Counted from the stretch's first letter, positions 26,360 to 37,121 are shown. The stretch is 64,000 bases of DNA from Haploplasma modicum ATCC 29102 (GCF_000687835.1 NZ_JHYB01000004.1:1-64000); one strand, 5' to 3'. Notes: a model not told the origin generated them from the sequence alone. Made by a program: numbers and translations.

Positions 26360-28752
26360 TTTAACACCACCTTATAATCATTTGCATTTACAGTGATGTT
26401 TCCAAGATTAAAATTACTTGAAGTATAATTAATATATATTTTAACTCCATTACTATATGTATTTAAAACGACTCCCGTTTCTATTACTTCACGATTAATA
26501 AAATCGGTATTAATGACATGTTTTAAGGCGTTATTTACATAATTATATTCATTAACAATATCATACTGATAATCACTAAAAGTTGTTGAGTATTCAATAA
26601 AGCTCATTGTATGACGCATTTTATAAGTTGGACTATAAGTTAATATATAACTAGGGTTTGTTCCAAAGTCAACCATCGTTAGCAGGCGTTCACGTCCTAA
26701 TGCATTATAGTTTAAAACAGGAGTAAAGTATGAAATATATCCTTTTAAGATTAGAGGTATTAAAGGTATTAAGTCTGAATAGTAATCATACTGACTGTTT
26801 GTAATTGGTAAATCTAGATATGTATAAGCATGTTTCAATGCGTATAAATTAGGTTGATACATTTGTATTTTATCTACCGTATCAAACATTTCTTGATATA
26901 TATTTATACTGTGATTTCTATCATAATATTTTCCACTTTGATAAACAGTTTGTGATCTATTTGTCTCACTATCTAAAGACCATCCATCAAAACCTATGTT
27001 ACTTAATTTTTTATTATCTTGATTAATATATTTTAATGAACTTTGTGGATATAGTATATATCTATCATAAATGTTGTTATTTATGTCTTTTGTTTCAAAA
27101 TTATATCTAAGTTTTGATGTATTCCTTGCAACATCTTTTCCATACGAGATTCTTTTACTTTCACTGGTTGCTCTCGTATAATCATTTGTTAGAAAAATAC
27201 TATTATCATCACCTTGTACTTCATTTACTAAAGACTTAAAATTACTTTTACTTTCAATTAAATTTAACTTATATGGTGTGGTATTCATATTACCACTTTT
27301 TGAATACCCTTTTAAGTTAACAATTTGATTATTTATTCCACTATCTTTAAAGAAATTATACATTTTTGAAACTTCGCTTGTAGTTGACATAGTAATTTTT
27401 TTAGTACCAAAGAATGACTTTTCTCTTTCGCTCATTAAATACTCAACATTAAGCGGTATATTTTCATTTGCTACTTCCCTTTTTGTTAAAATTTCATTTT
27501 CAATTAAAGTCTTTTGGTATTCTTTTGCGATACCAACATAGTTTGCTTTATCATCCTTTAAAAAGTTAAAACTAATATCAAAGTTACTACTTGCTTTTTG
27601 TTTTAATAACTGTCTATAGCCATTTCCTGCTCGATCAATTACATTAAAATATACTTGTCTTACCGCATATCTCGTATTCATTCTAAAATAACTGCTCGAT
27701 TGACCATAGAAAATTCCTTCTAATAGTGATACTTCTGCTCCTTCATTAATTACAGCATACATTGCATTCTCATTTTCCATGTGAACTACTCCGTAAATTG
27801 GAAGGGAAAGTTGTGGTAAATAGTTGTCATTATATCCTAAGTCATTACCATAAAATTTAGCTAGAAAATCACGTGCTGTAACTTTACCAAATCTAACTAA
27901 TGTACCAACACCATCAGGTATCATAAAATATCCTGGAACTTTATCTTGTCTTGCAGATGCTAGATAAGGAAAAACATAAATATTTGTTAATTGAAATGTT
28001 GGATTATCATCTTGTATTTTATCTTTATCTATAAATACATTAATACCATCTTCACCTAAAGTTAATTTTATTTCAAAAGATATATTTAATGCTTTATAGT
28101 TAACAGACGAAGTAATTTCATTTTTTTGATTATCAACTGTGCTTTTTATTTCCATTAATGTTTTATTATAAGTAGTATTATTAATTTTATAACGATATAA
28201 GTGTTCAAAACCTTCAAGCGCTTCAGCATCTCTATCTAGATAATATTTCACAGATGCTGACTGATATACTGAAGACCTCGTTGGTTGAAACTGTTGGTTC
28301 TTAGTATTTACATAGTCAATCCAAATACCCGAATTCATTTGATTTCGAATTAAATCATTACTTTCATCATCATCTTGGAACTCTGCTCTTGATGACCATG
28401 TAAATCCTGTATCTCTGTCTATTAAAATAATTGAATAAGAATCATTGTCAAAATATAAAATATACGAACTATTTTCTAGTACTTTTTGATATCCTAAAAA
28501 ATCAAGTTCATCTTCTGTATATTCAATTTGAAAGTTATTTTTATATTCATTTATTTTTTCTGCAGAAACTTCTTGTTTTTGAGTAAACCTAGAACTTTCT
28601 AAAAACTTATTTTCTACAAATGGAAAATTCCCATTTACTGAATTGTCACTATTATTAGTACCCGTATAATTAGTTTCCATTGCCACTAAAACGATACTTG
28701 TCATTCCGATTAAAATTACAATAGTAATTAAGATTTTAATTTTTTTAAACAC
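26356..28752 (-). CDS. DUF5696-type cell-surface protein of sugar-ABC loci
   Basis: A 798-residue protein with an N-terminal membrane anchor or signal (about residues 5-24) and a large extracytoplasmic part; no C-terminal membrane segment. It matches my memory of DUF5696 proteins that accompany large solute-binding proteins, YIP1 proteins and CUT1 permeases in Paenibacillus; the role is unknown. Central blocks are GYFMIPDGVGTLVRFG and FDGWSLDSETNRS, and the C-terminus looks like a glycoside-hydrolase-related barrel (ILTYSPTYKMRH). The start is a GTG whose ribosome site GAGAGGTG lies in the YIP1 end. It may help bind or trim glucan at the surface (inference). Confidence 0.7.
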   Translation of the reverse strand: MFKKIKILITIVILIGMTSIVLVAMETNYTGTNNSDNSVNGNFPFVENKFLESSRFTQKQEVSAEKINEYKNNFQIEYTEDELDFLGYQKVLENSSYILYFDNDSYSIILIDRDTGFTWSSRAEFQDDDESNDLIRNQMNSGIWIDYVNTKNQQFQPTRSSVYQSASVKYYLDRDAEALEGFEHLYRYKINNTTYNKTLMEIKSTVDNQKNEITSSVNYKALNISFEIKLTLGEDGINVFIDKDKIQDDNPTFQLTNIYVFPYLASARQDKVPGYFMIPDGVGTLVRFGKVTARDFLAKFYGNDLGYNDNYLPQLSLPIYGVVHMENENAMYAVINEGAEVSLLEGIFYGQSSSYFRMNTRYAVRQVYFNVIDRAGNGYRQLLKQKASSNFDISFNFLKDDKANYVGIAKEYQKTLIENEILTKREVANENIPLNVEYLMSEREKSFFGTKKITMSTTSEVSKMYNFFKDSGINNQIVNLKGYSKSGNMNTTPYKLNLIESKSNFKSLVNEVQGDDNSIFLTNDYTRATSESKRISYGKDVARNTSKLRYNFETKDINNNIYDRYILYPQSSLKYINQDNKKLSNIGFDGWSLDSETNRSQTVYQSGKYYDRNHSINIYQEMFDTVDKIQMYQPNLYALKHAYTYLDLPITNSQYDYYSDLIPLIPLILKGYISYFTPVLNYNALGRERLLTMVDFGTNPSYILTYSPTYKMRHTMSFIEYSTTFSDYQYDIVNEYNYVNNALKHVINTDFINREVIETGVVLNTYSNGVKIYINYTSSNFNLGNITVNANDYKVVLK

Positions 28753-29326
28753 GTCCTGACACCTCTCTTATAATATCTTGGAATAAACCAATAACTTCAC
28801 TAAATAACATATAAATTATTATTATAAATACTACAATCATTACTGCTGTAAAAATAGAAATTAGTATATTTGCAATTGTAGGTTTCATATCGTAAAAATG
28901 TATTTCTTTAACCATTATTATTAGATAAACTACTGATAACATGATTCCAATGATAAAAATTACTGTATAAATAAATTTTTCATTATAAGTTAAGAAATTT
29001 GAAATAATTGATGCTATTGGAAGCATGATTATTAATGGTAATAAAATATAAGCTGTTCCCTGTAAAATATTCGACATTTTACCTTCACCATCTCTTATAC
29101 TTCCAATTAAATAGTTACTTAAAACCCAAAATGCTATTACCCCAAAAATAATTAGACCTTCATTCATCACATTTATTTCTGAAGTTATCACATCATTAAA
29201 TAAAAAGCTTGTGTTAAACTGCCAGAACATATATGCAATAAAAAATAGTAGTATATATATTAATGCTGTAATATTTGAACTCTTATTTTCACGTTTTATT
29301 CCATAAAAACCATCTGAAGGTTTTTT
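28745..29326 (-). CDS. YIP1-domain membrane segment, in-frame continuation after a TAA stop
   Basis: About 194 codons with five hydrophobic segments, typical of YIP1-domain proteins (start KKPSDGFYGIKRENKSSN, end REVSGRV). The reading frame is the same as that of the upstream NHL-repeat gene and is separated from it only by the TAA at 29327-29329. The first ATG (29228-29230) falls inside the first membrane segment and has no ribosome site, and the conserved DGFYGIK part lies before it. This therefore looks like the C-terminal domain of an NHL-YIP1 fusion cut by a nonsense codon, or read through. Its 3' end overlaps the DUF5696 start by 8 bases. Confidence 0.72.
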   Translation of the reverse strand, partial: KKPSDGFYGIKRENKSSNITALIYILLFFIAYMFWQFNTSFLFNDVITSEINVMNEGLIIFGVIAFWVLSNYLIGSIRDGEGKMSNILQGTAYILLPLIIMLPIASIISNFLTYNEKFIYTVIFIIGIMLSVVYLIIMVKEIHFYDMKPTIANILISIFTAVMIVVFIIIIYMLFSEVIGLFQDIIREVSGRV

Positions 29327-30802
29327 TTAAATATAAAAACCAAATATCAATTCTTCATATATTTTAAATTTTTTTAAATATTTATGTATTTTTCTTATTG
29401 GTAAAAATATATATTTACTAAATCCTAAAAATTGGTTTAATATTACAAGTAGTATTAGCGATACTGTTATAACTACTATTGCTGTACCACTTTTTAGTAA
29501 TTGTTGATTTCTAACTTCCCAATAAGCCTCTGAATATCCCTCTTGATCTCTGGCGTAAATATATGAGTTCATTGCATCTTTGTAATCTAAATTTGCAAAA
29601 TGAGCATCACCAATTCCCTTGTTAGCCAAGTCAAATAGCGAGTTCATCTTTAGAACTTTTTTCCACGGCTCTAATGAATCAGTATATCTTCCATCATAAT
29701 ATAAACTTATTGCCTCGTGAATTGTGTTTGCAAATTCTGTCGGAATAAATATTTGCAATGATTTAGCATTATTATGATTATCTACTACATAAATATTATT
29801 TCTACTATCAACAGCAATCCCTTTTGGTGATTTAAATAATCCTTTTTGATTATAATTATCTTTACCACTAAAGACGAATAAAATGTCACCTTCTGGTGAA
29901 TATTCAACAATTGATCCATCTCCACCAGAAATTGTAAAAATAGTATTATTTGGTCCTACAAACAAATCCTCATTATCCTCAAATCCCCAAATTGACTCAT
30001 TGAATACTTGATTTGCTATATTTAATTTTTTATATCCTTCTATTTTTTTTGATGTTGTTAGTATTAATCCTTTTTCATCAACAGCGGCATTATATACTGG
30101 TGCTGGTATCATACTAAACCATTTACGTCTTTGTTCTTCGTCAAATAAAAATTGTCTTATTAAGTTTGAAAATGTTGCTGGAAGTTGATTACCACCAAAG
30201 TACCCTGTAAATTCAGCATTTTTGTTAAACTTTGCCATTCCATTATGGTTTCCTGCTAGTACGATATAAACAATATTGGCATGATCAGTTACAACTTTTA
30301 TTGGTTCGAACGAATCATCATCATCAAAATATGGTGTACCAATAGGCTTAACATATTTATTTGTAATTTCATAATTGTTTTTTGCTGGATTAAAGGTAAA
30401 CTGATAAGCTGCTTTATTTCCAGAATCAGCTACATATAATTTATTGTCATCACCAACATGAACTCCAGATGGTTTTGATAGTATACCCTCACCAATTGAT
30501 ATTGTCTCATCGGTTTCTAGATTATATCTAATAATCATCTTTTGTTGGGCATCAGCAATGAAAATATTATTTTCACTGTCAATAGTAATATCTTGAGGGT
30601 CCTTCAATTCAATACCTCCAAGGTCATATTGAATTGATAAAGGTATATAGGCATCTTGCGTCCAAACAAATCTTTTACTTGAATTACTGTATGTATATGT
30701 GTTATATGGGACACCGTTTGCTTTTATTTCCTGCTTATTAATCGCAGAAAAGAATGAAAAACTTAATATCATCATTAGTATAATAATTATTTTTTTCTTC
30801 AT
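29327..30802 (-). CDS. NHL-repeat surface protein with C-terminal anchor (ends at premature TAA)
   Basis: A 491-residue exported protein. A signal peptide (about 1-28, LMMILSFSFFSAINKQEIKA) is followed by NHL-type beta-propeller repeats (LKDPQDITIDSENNIFIADA, LSKPSGVHVGDDNKLYVADS, FKSPKGIAVDSRNNIYVVDN). A TPR-like helical pair follows (EAISLYYDGRYTDSLEPWKKV), then a membrane segment (AIVVITVSLILLVILN) and a cytoplasmic stretch ending EELIFGFYI. The next codon is TAA, after which the same frame continues into a YIP1 domain. NHL-YIP1 fusions sit in similar ABC loci, from memory. Role unknown; probably a sensor or scaffold of the transport system. It follows the MalG gene after 1 base. Confidence 0.82.
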   Translation of the reverse strand: MKKKIIIILMMILSFSFFSAINKQEIKANGVPYNTYTYSNSSKRFVWTQDAYIPLSIQYDLGGIELKDPQDITIDSENNIFIADAQQKMIIRYNLETDETISIGEGILSKPSGVHVGDDNKLYVADSGNKAAYQFTFNPAKNNYEITNKYVKPIGTPYFDDDDSFEPIKVVTDHANIVYIVLAGNHNGMAKFNKNAEFTGYFGGNQLPATFSNLIRQFLFDEEQRRKWFSMIPAPVYNAAVDEKGLILTTSKKIEGYKKLNIANQVFNESIWGFEDNEDLFVGPNNTIFTISGGDGSIVEYSPEGDILFVFSGKDNYNQKGLFKSPKGIAVDSRNNIYVVDNHNNAKSLQIFIPTEFANTIHEAISLYYDGRYTDSLEPWKKVLKMNSLFDLANKGIGDAHFANLDYKDAMNSYIYARDQEGYSEAYWEVRNQQLLKSGTAIVVITVSLILLVILNQFLGFSKYIFLPIRKIHKYLKKFKIYEELIFGFYI

Positions 30803-30803
30803 A

Positions 30804-31676
30804 TTATTTAATCCCCGAATGTGCCATTGTATTCATGACCTTACTTTGCAAAATAATGAACAAAATAAAGTTAGGTAGAAACATCATTAATCCTGCTGCT
30901 GCTGATAAACCTTGTCCTGCAACAGTATTTCCTTGTGCTGATGTTAGACTTTGAATGAAAAAGGCTAAAGTTCTTTTACTTTCATCTGTAATATAAAGTG
31001 ATGAAGTTCCAATATCATTCCAAATATTTTGGAATGTTAATATCCCGACAGTTGCTATTGCAGGAATTATGATGGGAACAATTATTTTAAAGAATACTTC
31101 CATTTCCGATGCGCCATCAATCTTTGCAGATTCAATTAAATCTTCTGGTACCTGGTCAATAAATTGTTTTAGTAGAAACATTGCAACTGGAAGTACAATC
31201 ATTGGTAAAATATGAACTGAAAAAGTATCTAATAATCCCATCTTAGCAATAATTAAATATCTAGGAATTTGTACTGCTATTGGTACAAACATTAGTGCTA
31301 CTGTATTAACTTCAAAAAGGAACTTCTTTCCACTAAACTTCAATTTGGATAATGCATAAGCTGAAAAAGATGCAAATAGTATTGATAATAATACGCCTAA
31401 AACTGTAACAATAATTGTATTTACTAAATATCTACTAAAAGGAATACTTGTTGAATTCATAATTCTAAAAAATTCTCTAAAATTATTCATTGTTGGTTTT
31501 CTAACAAAAAATTTAGGCGGATACTCAAATAATTCAGATTGTGGTTTAAAAGCTTGATTAATAATAAATAAAATAGGTAATAACATTAAAAGTGAAAAAG
31601 GAATTAATACTGCATAAAATTTTGTTTGACTTTTGTGAAATCTTGGTGGATTCACTTGCATATTTTGAAATGACAT
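30804..31676 (-). CDS. Sugar ABC transporter permease, MalG type (set 1)
   Basis: A 290-residue CUT1 permease with six membrane segments and the EAA loop ESAKIDGASEMEVFFKIIVPIIIP (about residues 180-203). The N-terminus is cytoplasmic (MSFQNMQVNPPRFHKSQTK). It pairs with the MalF-type gene 5 bases upstream and, by order, with the 1020-residue solute-binding protein. No ATPase gene lies in the window, so a shared MsmX/UgpC-type ATPase from elsewhere probably powers it. Confidence 0.93.
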   Translation of the reverse strand: MSFQNMQVNPPRFHKSQTKFYAVLIPFSLLMLLPILFIINQAFKPQSELFEYPPKFFVRKPTMNNFREFFRIMNSTSIPFSRYLVNTIIVTVLGVLLSILFASFSAYALSKLKFSGKKFLFEVNTVALMFVPIAVQIPRYLIIAKMGLLDTFSVHILPMIVLPVAMFLLKQFIDQVPEDLIESAKIDGASEMEVFFKIIVPIIIPAIATVGILTFQNIWNDIGTSSLYITDESKRTLAFFIQSLTSAQGNTVAGQGLSAAAGLMMFLPNFILFIILQSKVMNTMAHSGIK

Positions 31677-31681
31677 ATTAT

Positions 31682-32566
31682 CTACTCCTTTTCACCTAGT
31701 AATTTAAAAGTTATTTTTGATAAAAAATAAACCATTAGAAGTAATACAACGCTCACTGCTGCGGCATATCCCATCATATATCTAATAAAGCCATAGTCTT
31801 CAATATGATTTACAATTAATTGCCCAGCATATTCAGGAGTTGGATTTGATCCTGATAATTGAACACCTATTGCTCCCGCTTGAAATGTTGTTACTGTTGC
31901 CATTACTGCTCCAAATAACAACTGGGGCTTCATAGATGGGATGGTTATATAGAAAACTTCCTGTGTTCTATTCTTAATTCCATCAATATATGCTGCTTCA
32001 TATAATGTTTTATCGACATTTAATAATCCTGCAAGCATAGCTAAAAAACCAACTCCCATACTACTCCAAAGTGATACTATAATCATAATTGTCATTAAAT
32101 ATTGAGGTGAAACTAAAAATTGAATTGGTTCAACGATTACTCCATAATTTAATAACAAAGCATTTAAATATCCTTTTGAATCACCGGAAAATATTATTCG
32201 CCACATTGATGACATTGCTACCCCCATTGTAAGCGATGGTGAGTATAATATAATTGCTAAAATTGTTCGAGGTATTGAGCTAATCTGTGATAGCATCCAT
32301 GCAAGTAAAAACGATAATATATATCCTATCGGTCCAACAATAAGTGCAAATTTTATAGTGTTAGATAAAACATACTTCATAAATACCGTATCCATAGTTA
32401 TTAACTCAATATAATTACTTAATCCTGTTACTTTTGGTGCTTCAATTGCATTATAATATGTAAAAGATAGTGCTATTGCGGCAATTACTGGAAGGACGAT
32501 AAATATAAAGAATAAAGTCCAATAAGGAATTAAAAACCATACTGGTCGATTTATTTTTTTAATCAT
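31682..32566 (-). CDS. Sugar ABC transporter permease, MalF type (set 1)
   Basis: A 294-residue CUT1 permease with six membrane segments. The EAA loop [26 protein letters not shown] is near residue 195, with lysine and arginine in place of the common ASxWQ. The start at 32564-32566 has GGGAGG 7 bases upstream and overlaps the solute-binding protein's TGA stop (ATGA), so translation is coupled. A longer frame of 7 codons has no ribosome site. It partners the MalG-type gene next in line. Confidence 0.92.
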   Translation of the reverse strand: MIKKINRPVWFLIPYWTLFFIFIVLPVIAAIALSFTYYNAIEAPKVTGLSNYIELITMDTVFMKYVLSNTIKFALIVGPIGYILSFLLAWMLSQISSIPRTILAIILYSPSLTMGVAMSSMWRIIFSGDSKGYLNALLLNYGVIVEPIQFLVSPQYLMTIMIIVSLWSSMGVGFLAMLAGLLNVDKTLYEAAYIDGIKNRTQEVFYITIPSMKPQLLFGAVMATVTTFQAGAIGVQLSGSNPTPEYAGQLIVNHIEDYGFIRYMMGYAAAVSVVLLLMVYFLSKITFKLLGEKE

Positions 32567-35500
32567 CTTTCTGCCTCCCTTAACCAATATTCAATATTAT
32601 CAATTGTTGGAACTAAGAAATCCTTTACTGGTATACCATTTTCTACATAACCAAATTCAGCCATTTTATATAGAATTTCACGATTTGAAACTCTAACAGC
32701 ATTATCTAATGCTTGTCTTGGATTTGCATCATCAAATACAATCTTTGTCCATGCATTACTTAGTTCTCTTTCTATCATATATAATCCAGGTATTCTAGGA
32801 GCTTCTGCAGCATATTCCCATTGTTTTAAAATAACATCTTTATGCTTTTTATCCATTGATATTTCTTTAAAAGCATTCACGTTTGCAGAACTCCAAAAAT
32901 AAGCTTTACCATATGTGTTTTGTAATCTAAATGCAAATTCTGACTGAATTTCAGTACTCATCCACCATGATAAAAAATCCCAAGATTCATTTTTATATTT
33001 AGTAGTACTCATAATCATTGATGATTGTCCACCGGCTGGTGCATATCTTAATATTTCATCTTTATCATAACTATATTGACCTGGATGTAAATCAATCTCC
33101 CATAATCCATCTAGTTCAAGTGCTACTGTATCTAGTAATATATATGTTGATAGATCACTAATTCCAATTGGCATTGTTCCATATCTAAAATTATTATAAA
33201 AACTAGCCACATATTTTTGCATATTATACAAAGTAAATAGTTCTGTCATGGTACGCACACCTTCAATACTCTCACTACTATTTAGATCTGTTTGCATACC
33301 ATCTTCGGTATACAAATTACCACCAAATTGATATATAAATGGTAAAGTTGCAACGAATGGTTTTAATCCAACAAATTGTGATAATGGAATAAAATAATTT
33401 AAATCATAACTTTGCAAGATTGGTAATAAGGCTTTTATTTCATCCCATGTTTGTGGTATATGGTCTACACCTACACTTTCCAAAATATCTTTTCTATAAT
33501 AAGTTACCCAGAAGTTTTGTGTTTCTGGCAGTCCAAATACACCATCTTCAAAAATATATGGCATTAAAGATCCAGGCATAAAATTGGAAACTAAATCTGC
33601 GTACCCCTTAAATTGTCTTAGATCTAACGAAGCTTTTCTAATTGCAAATTCATATGGAATCCAGTGATCTACACCTATTGCAATATCTGGTGCATCTCCA
33701 CTAGCATTTGCCAAAATCAATTTGTTTTGATCTGGCATTTGTGATAAAGTAACTCTTCGTTCTCCATCAAATTTCTCATCAATAAGAGCTTGCATTATCT
33801 CTATATATTGTCTAGGATGATTAACCCAAACAGTTAAATCATTTTTATTTTTCTTACTTACTGAATATGGATTGTTTGTATATGATAATATCAATCTCTT
33901 TACTTCTTCAAATGATTTTACAAAAATATTAGCTGCAGGATTTTTAAGTTTATTGTTTCCATAAAATATTACACGTTCAAGTTCCATTCCACTAATCATT
34001 AATCGTTGCATTGTTGCTCCAAGTAATTGATTAACTGAAGAGTCACCATCTGAGAATAAGGCCATTTTACTTGGTAACTTATTTATTTTTTTAGCAATAC
34101 TTCTAAGTCTTTTTGAAGATTGTGTTAAATTTGATATTTCTGCTGGTTTTTTAACACCCGATAGTTTTTTTAAACTTTCATGTAACATATCTAAATCATC
34201 AGCCCATTGATACATTTTATCTTTTGCTTCTGGAAAATGCTTCTCAATATCCCAGTCTCTAAGTGGATCATTACCACCCGATGTATATCTTTTAACTCTT
34301 AATGAAAGATTTTGAATTTCAGACATAATTTCTCTAATTTTCTCAATAGCTGTTCTGTAAGGATAACTTACAGCTTCTAATGATATGATATGCTCACCTT
34401 CTTCTAAGAAAATTAAAACATCATCACCATTTTCATCTACAATTTTTCTATTAACAAAGCTTGTTGTATGTGGGAATGCATAACCCTCAAATAAGTCAAA
34501 TGGAACTTCATTATCAATACTTATTCTTCTAAATGTTGGCATTTCACCTAATGAATATTGGCGATATTTAAATGCTAATTTATACATTGCAGTCTCATTG
34601 ACATTGATCTTATAAGATATTGTTTGACCACCATTTTGCCAGGAATCTGCAAAAACTGTATTTAACTTTAAGAATTGAGTATCATAATAAAGGTTAGTAG
34701 GATTTTGTTCATTTCTTAGTCTAATTGATGCTTCGCTTCTGCCTTCCATGTCTCTAGCAGATACTTGGATTTGTTCTTGTGAGAGTTTTTTATTATTATG
34801 TTTTTTTAAATAATTTTCATAGCTTTCTAGTTCATTATATTTAACAAAAGATACTTCTCCTATTAAAAGAGAATTATTTCTTGAACTAATTAGTATTTCA
34901 TCATCTTCGCTTAAATGAAAACCATAGTAACCAACATGAAGCCCATTATAATCAAATAAAGCTTGATTTCTCCATTTGAAATTTTTCTCTGCTCCTGATT
35001 GTATCTCATTACCATATCGATCTTCTGTAAAATCTTTTGTTAAATACGACCAGTCTGATTTTAGTACCATTGTATTACTTTCATGAAATGGCACTCTAAA
35101 CTCCGAATCACCATTTCTTTTAACCATTAAACTAATTTGATTATTATCAATATTTTTATTTAATTCATAATAGTCAATACTAATGTAATAAACTCCTGAC
35201 TTTATATCTTTAAATTTAATTTTTAAATTATTTTTTTCGTCTAATAAATAAACTTTTGAATCTTTATTGCTATAAGAACTTACAATTTCCCCATACTCAT
35301 CATCTATATTCGTAACTACATGTCCATTAAATTCACTAGTTCTTATATTTGAATTTTCATTAATAAATGGTATTTTTTTTTCTTTATAATCTAAGAGCAT
35401 ATTTGAATAAGTAGTATTCCCGCTTATTAAATTTGTAGTTTTTTGATAATCACTATTATATTCAAGTGATGAAACATAATCAACATTTGATGTTTTTGGG

Positions 35501-35622
35501 AAAAATGAGAGGACTAAAAAAATAAATAAGAAAAAACTAATACTATAAAGCAAAACTTTTATTGTCATAAATTGTTTAATTCTTTTTTTACTTTCACTTA
35601 ATATTTTCTTTATCTTTTTCAT
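32563..35622 (-). CDS. Very large ABC solute-binding protein, N-terminally anchored
   Basis: About 1019 residues. A single N-terminal membrane segment (about 22-42, [20 protein letters not shown]) without lipobox anchors it. Residues 60-430 are beta-rich and resemble carbohydrate-binding jelly rolls ([30 protein letters not shown]-type strands). Residues 430-590 are helical. The C-terminal 430 residues are a family 1 solute-binding domain ([61 protein letters not shown]). Typical solute-binding proteins have 400-450 residues, so this one adds a glycan-binding front. The start at 35620-35622 follows AGGAGTAAGT. It is coupled to the MalF-type gene. Confidence 0.88.
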   Translation of the reverse strand: MKKIKKILSESKKRIKQFMTIKVLLYSISFFLFIFLVLSFFPKTSNVDYVSSLEYNSDYQKTTNLISGNTTYSNMLLDYKEKKIPFINENSNIRTSEFNGHVVTNIDDEYGEIVSSYSNKDSKVYLLDEKNNLKIKFKDIKSGVYYISIDYYELNKNIDNNQISLMVKRNGDSEFRVPFHESNTMVLKSDWSYLTKDFTEDRYGNEIQSGAEKNFKWRNQALFDYNGLHVGYYGFHLSEDDEILISSRNNSLLIGEVSFVKYNELESYENYLKKHNNKKLSQEQIQVSARDMEGRSEASIRLRNEQNPTNLYYDTQFLKLNTVFADSWQNGGQTISYKINVNETAMYKLAFKYRQYSLGEMPTFRRISIDNEVPFDLFEGYAFPHTTSFVNRKIVDENGDDVLIFLEEGEHIISLEAVSYPYRTAIEKIREIMSEIQNLSLRVKRYTSGGNDPLRDWDIEKHFPEAKDKMYQWADDLDMLHESLKKLSGVKKPAEISNLTQSSKRLRSIAKKINKLPSKMALFSDGDSSVNQLLGATMQRLMISGMELERVIFYGNNKLKNPAANIFVKSFEEVKRLILSYTNNPYSVSKKNKNDLTVWVNHPRQYIEIMQALIDEKFDGERRVTLSQMPDQNKLILANASGDAPDIAIGVDHWIPYEFAIRKASLDLRQFKGYADLVSNFMPGSLMPYIFEDGVFGLPETQNFWVTYYRKDILESVGVDHIPQTWDEIKALLPILQSYDLNYFIPLSQFVGLKPFVATLPFIYQFGGNLYTEDGMQTDLNSSESIEGVRTMTELFTLYNMQKYVASFYNNFRYGTMPIGISDLSTYILLDTVALELDGLWEIDLHPGQYSYDKDEILRYAPAGGQSSMIMSTTKYKNESWDFLSWWMSTEIQSEFAFRLQNTYGKAYFWSSANVNAFKEISMDKKHKDVILKQWEYAAEAPRIPGLYMIERELSNAWTKIVFDDANPRQALDNAVRVSNREILYKMAEFGYVENGIPVKDFLVPTIDNIEYWLREAER

Positions 35623-35642
35623 ACTTACTCCTAACATGAATG

Positions 35643-35671
35643 GTGAAGGGGAATCTGTGTTCCCCTTTCAC
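35643..35671. other. Stem-loop after the solute-binding lipoprotein gene
   Basis: GTGAAGGGGAA / TTCCCCTTTCAC with a 6-base loop and one bulged base lies in the gap between two solute-binding protein genes. It is followed by a T-tract only on the + strand, where no gene reads. Leftward it lacks a T-tail and may protect the upstream mRNA or attenuate read-through. Confidence 0.65.
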
Positions 35672-35677
35672 ACTTTT

Positions 35678-37114
35678 TTATTTTATTAATTTGTCTAGTG
35701 ATTCCTTAAATAATTCATTAATCTTCTTATTATATATTGGTGCAATTACTTCTGCGGTTTGTGGTCCTTGTTCTGTCATTAAATCAAAGTTATTTGGGTT
35801 ATCTGGATCTTGCATCCATCTAATAAAATCACGATATCCTGGCATCCACTTATCGATATCTGGCTTACCATTGTGAATATGTGCAAAAGTTTCTTGAATT
35901 CCTTCAATCCCTTCTACAAGTGGGTCAATTTTATCCCAAATTTCTGGATAATTTGCTACTGGATAACGGTCTAGTAAACTCATTGGTTTTCCTTCTTCAA
36001 ATTCTTCTGCACGTTTATTTTCAAAAATTTCAATTCTTGCTTCCCATCCTTTTCTCCCATATGACATCCATTTTCCTAGTAAATATGCTTCTTCTGGATG
36101 TTCAGTTGCAGATGAGATTGCTAAATAATCAAGTATTACCGGTGGGAAGAATGTTCCTTGTCCTTCTGCTGGTCTTGGATATGGCCAAAAACCAATGTTA
36201 ATATCTCTTTCTTTTGCTGTTTGAATAATATTAAATTGCCATGATCCTTCAATATCCATAGCCCCATATCCTGTTTCAATAATATAAGCGTCTAAAAATG
36301 GAAATTCTTCAAGTATACCTTCTTCATATCTGTTTGTTGTTCCATCTGTTAACTTATGTAGTTCCATTTTCATTTTTGTAGCGTCAATCCATGATTTATG
36401 TGTATAATTAAACTTTTCACCGTCCCATGTATCATACATAAAGTCCGGATTTGTCATCATAGGCCATACTTGATTAAAATCAGGAGCTCCATACCATGTA
36501 TCTAAACCGATAACAGTATTTTCATCATTTCCTGGGAAATTTTTAATTGCTTTTGCTATTTCAATGAATTCTGAAAAAGTCCAATCTTTAACAGGGTAAC
36601 CTGTTGAACTATCAATTCTATATTTATCATTTGTTTTTAATCCGGAATTTTCAAAAATATCTAAATTAATCATTATACCCTTTAAAAATTGGAATGAAGG
36701 AATAGCATATCTTCTTTGGCCGTAAATAGCTGTGTTTTGCATAAACTCATATACTAATTTTGCGTCATCATCATTATCCCAGTATTTTGCAACATCAAGA
36801 GTTAATCCTTTTTCAGCAATTACTGGTACATTATCTGTAGCAAAAACGTCTGGAAGTATACCAGCACCTGCAGCATCAACTAAATTATTTGTAAATGTTT
36901 CACCATGACCTGCAATATCTGTTCTTAGTTCTACTGTTATATGTGGATATTCTTTTTCAAATTCTTCAATCATTTCTCTTGTAGTATCAATATCAGCGTT
37001 CCAATCAGCATATGATAAAGAAATCTTGTTTTTATTTTTATTTCCACCGCCATTACATGCAACTAGTAATAGAGTGAATATAAATGTCATTATCAATAAT
37101 ATATTTTTCTTCAT
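35678..37114 (-). CDS. Sugar ABC solute-binding lipoprotein
   Basis: A 478-residue extracellular solute-binding protein of family 1. The signal peptide ends with the lipobox LLVACNGG (Cys about residue 20). Conserved blocks include LSYADWNADIDTTREMIEEF, AGAGILPDVFATDNVPVIAE, WTFSEFIEIAKAIKNF, GYGAMDIEGSWQFN and SSATEHPEEAYLLGKWMSYG. It captures oligosaccharides at the membrane for a CUT1 importer. It is encoded 7 bases after the carbohydrate-binding lipoprotein. Which permease pair it serves is uncertain; the large solute-binding protein directly precedes set 1, so this one may serve set 2. Confidence 0.92.
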   Translation of the reverse strand: MKKNILLIMTFIFTLLLVACNGGGNKNKNKISLSYADWNADIDTTREMIEEFEKEYPHITVELRTDIAGHGETFTNNLVDAAGAGILPDVFATDNVPVIAEKGLTLDVAKYWDNDDDAKLVYEFMQNTAIYGQRRYAIPSFQFLKGIMINLDIFENSGLKTNDKYRIDSSTGYPVKDWTFSEFIEIAKAIKNFPGNDENTVIGLDTWYGAPDFNQVWPMMTNPDFMYDTWDGEKFNYTHKSWIDATKMKMELHKLTDGTTNRYEEGILEEFPFLDAYIIETGYGAMDIEGSWQFNIIQTAKERDINIGFWPYPRPAEGQGTFFPPVILDYLAISSATEHPEEAYLLGKWMSYGRKGWEARIEIFENKRAEEFEEGKPMSLLDRYPVANYPEIWDKIDPLVEGIEGIQETFAHIHNGKPDIDKWMPGYRDFIRWMQDPDNPNNFDLMTEQGPQTAEVIAPIYNKKINELFKESLDKLIK

Positions 37115-37121
37115 TTGATTC

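Noticed and set aside
29228-29230. ATG as a true start of an independent YIP1 gene
   Set aside because: It lies inside the first membrane segment, has no Shine-Dalgarno sequence, and would discard conserved upstream residues in the same frame.
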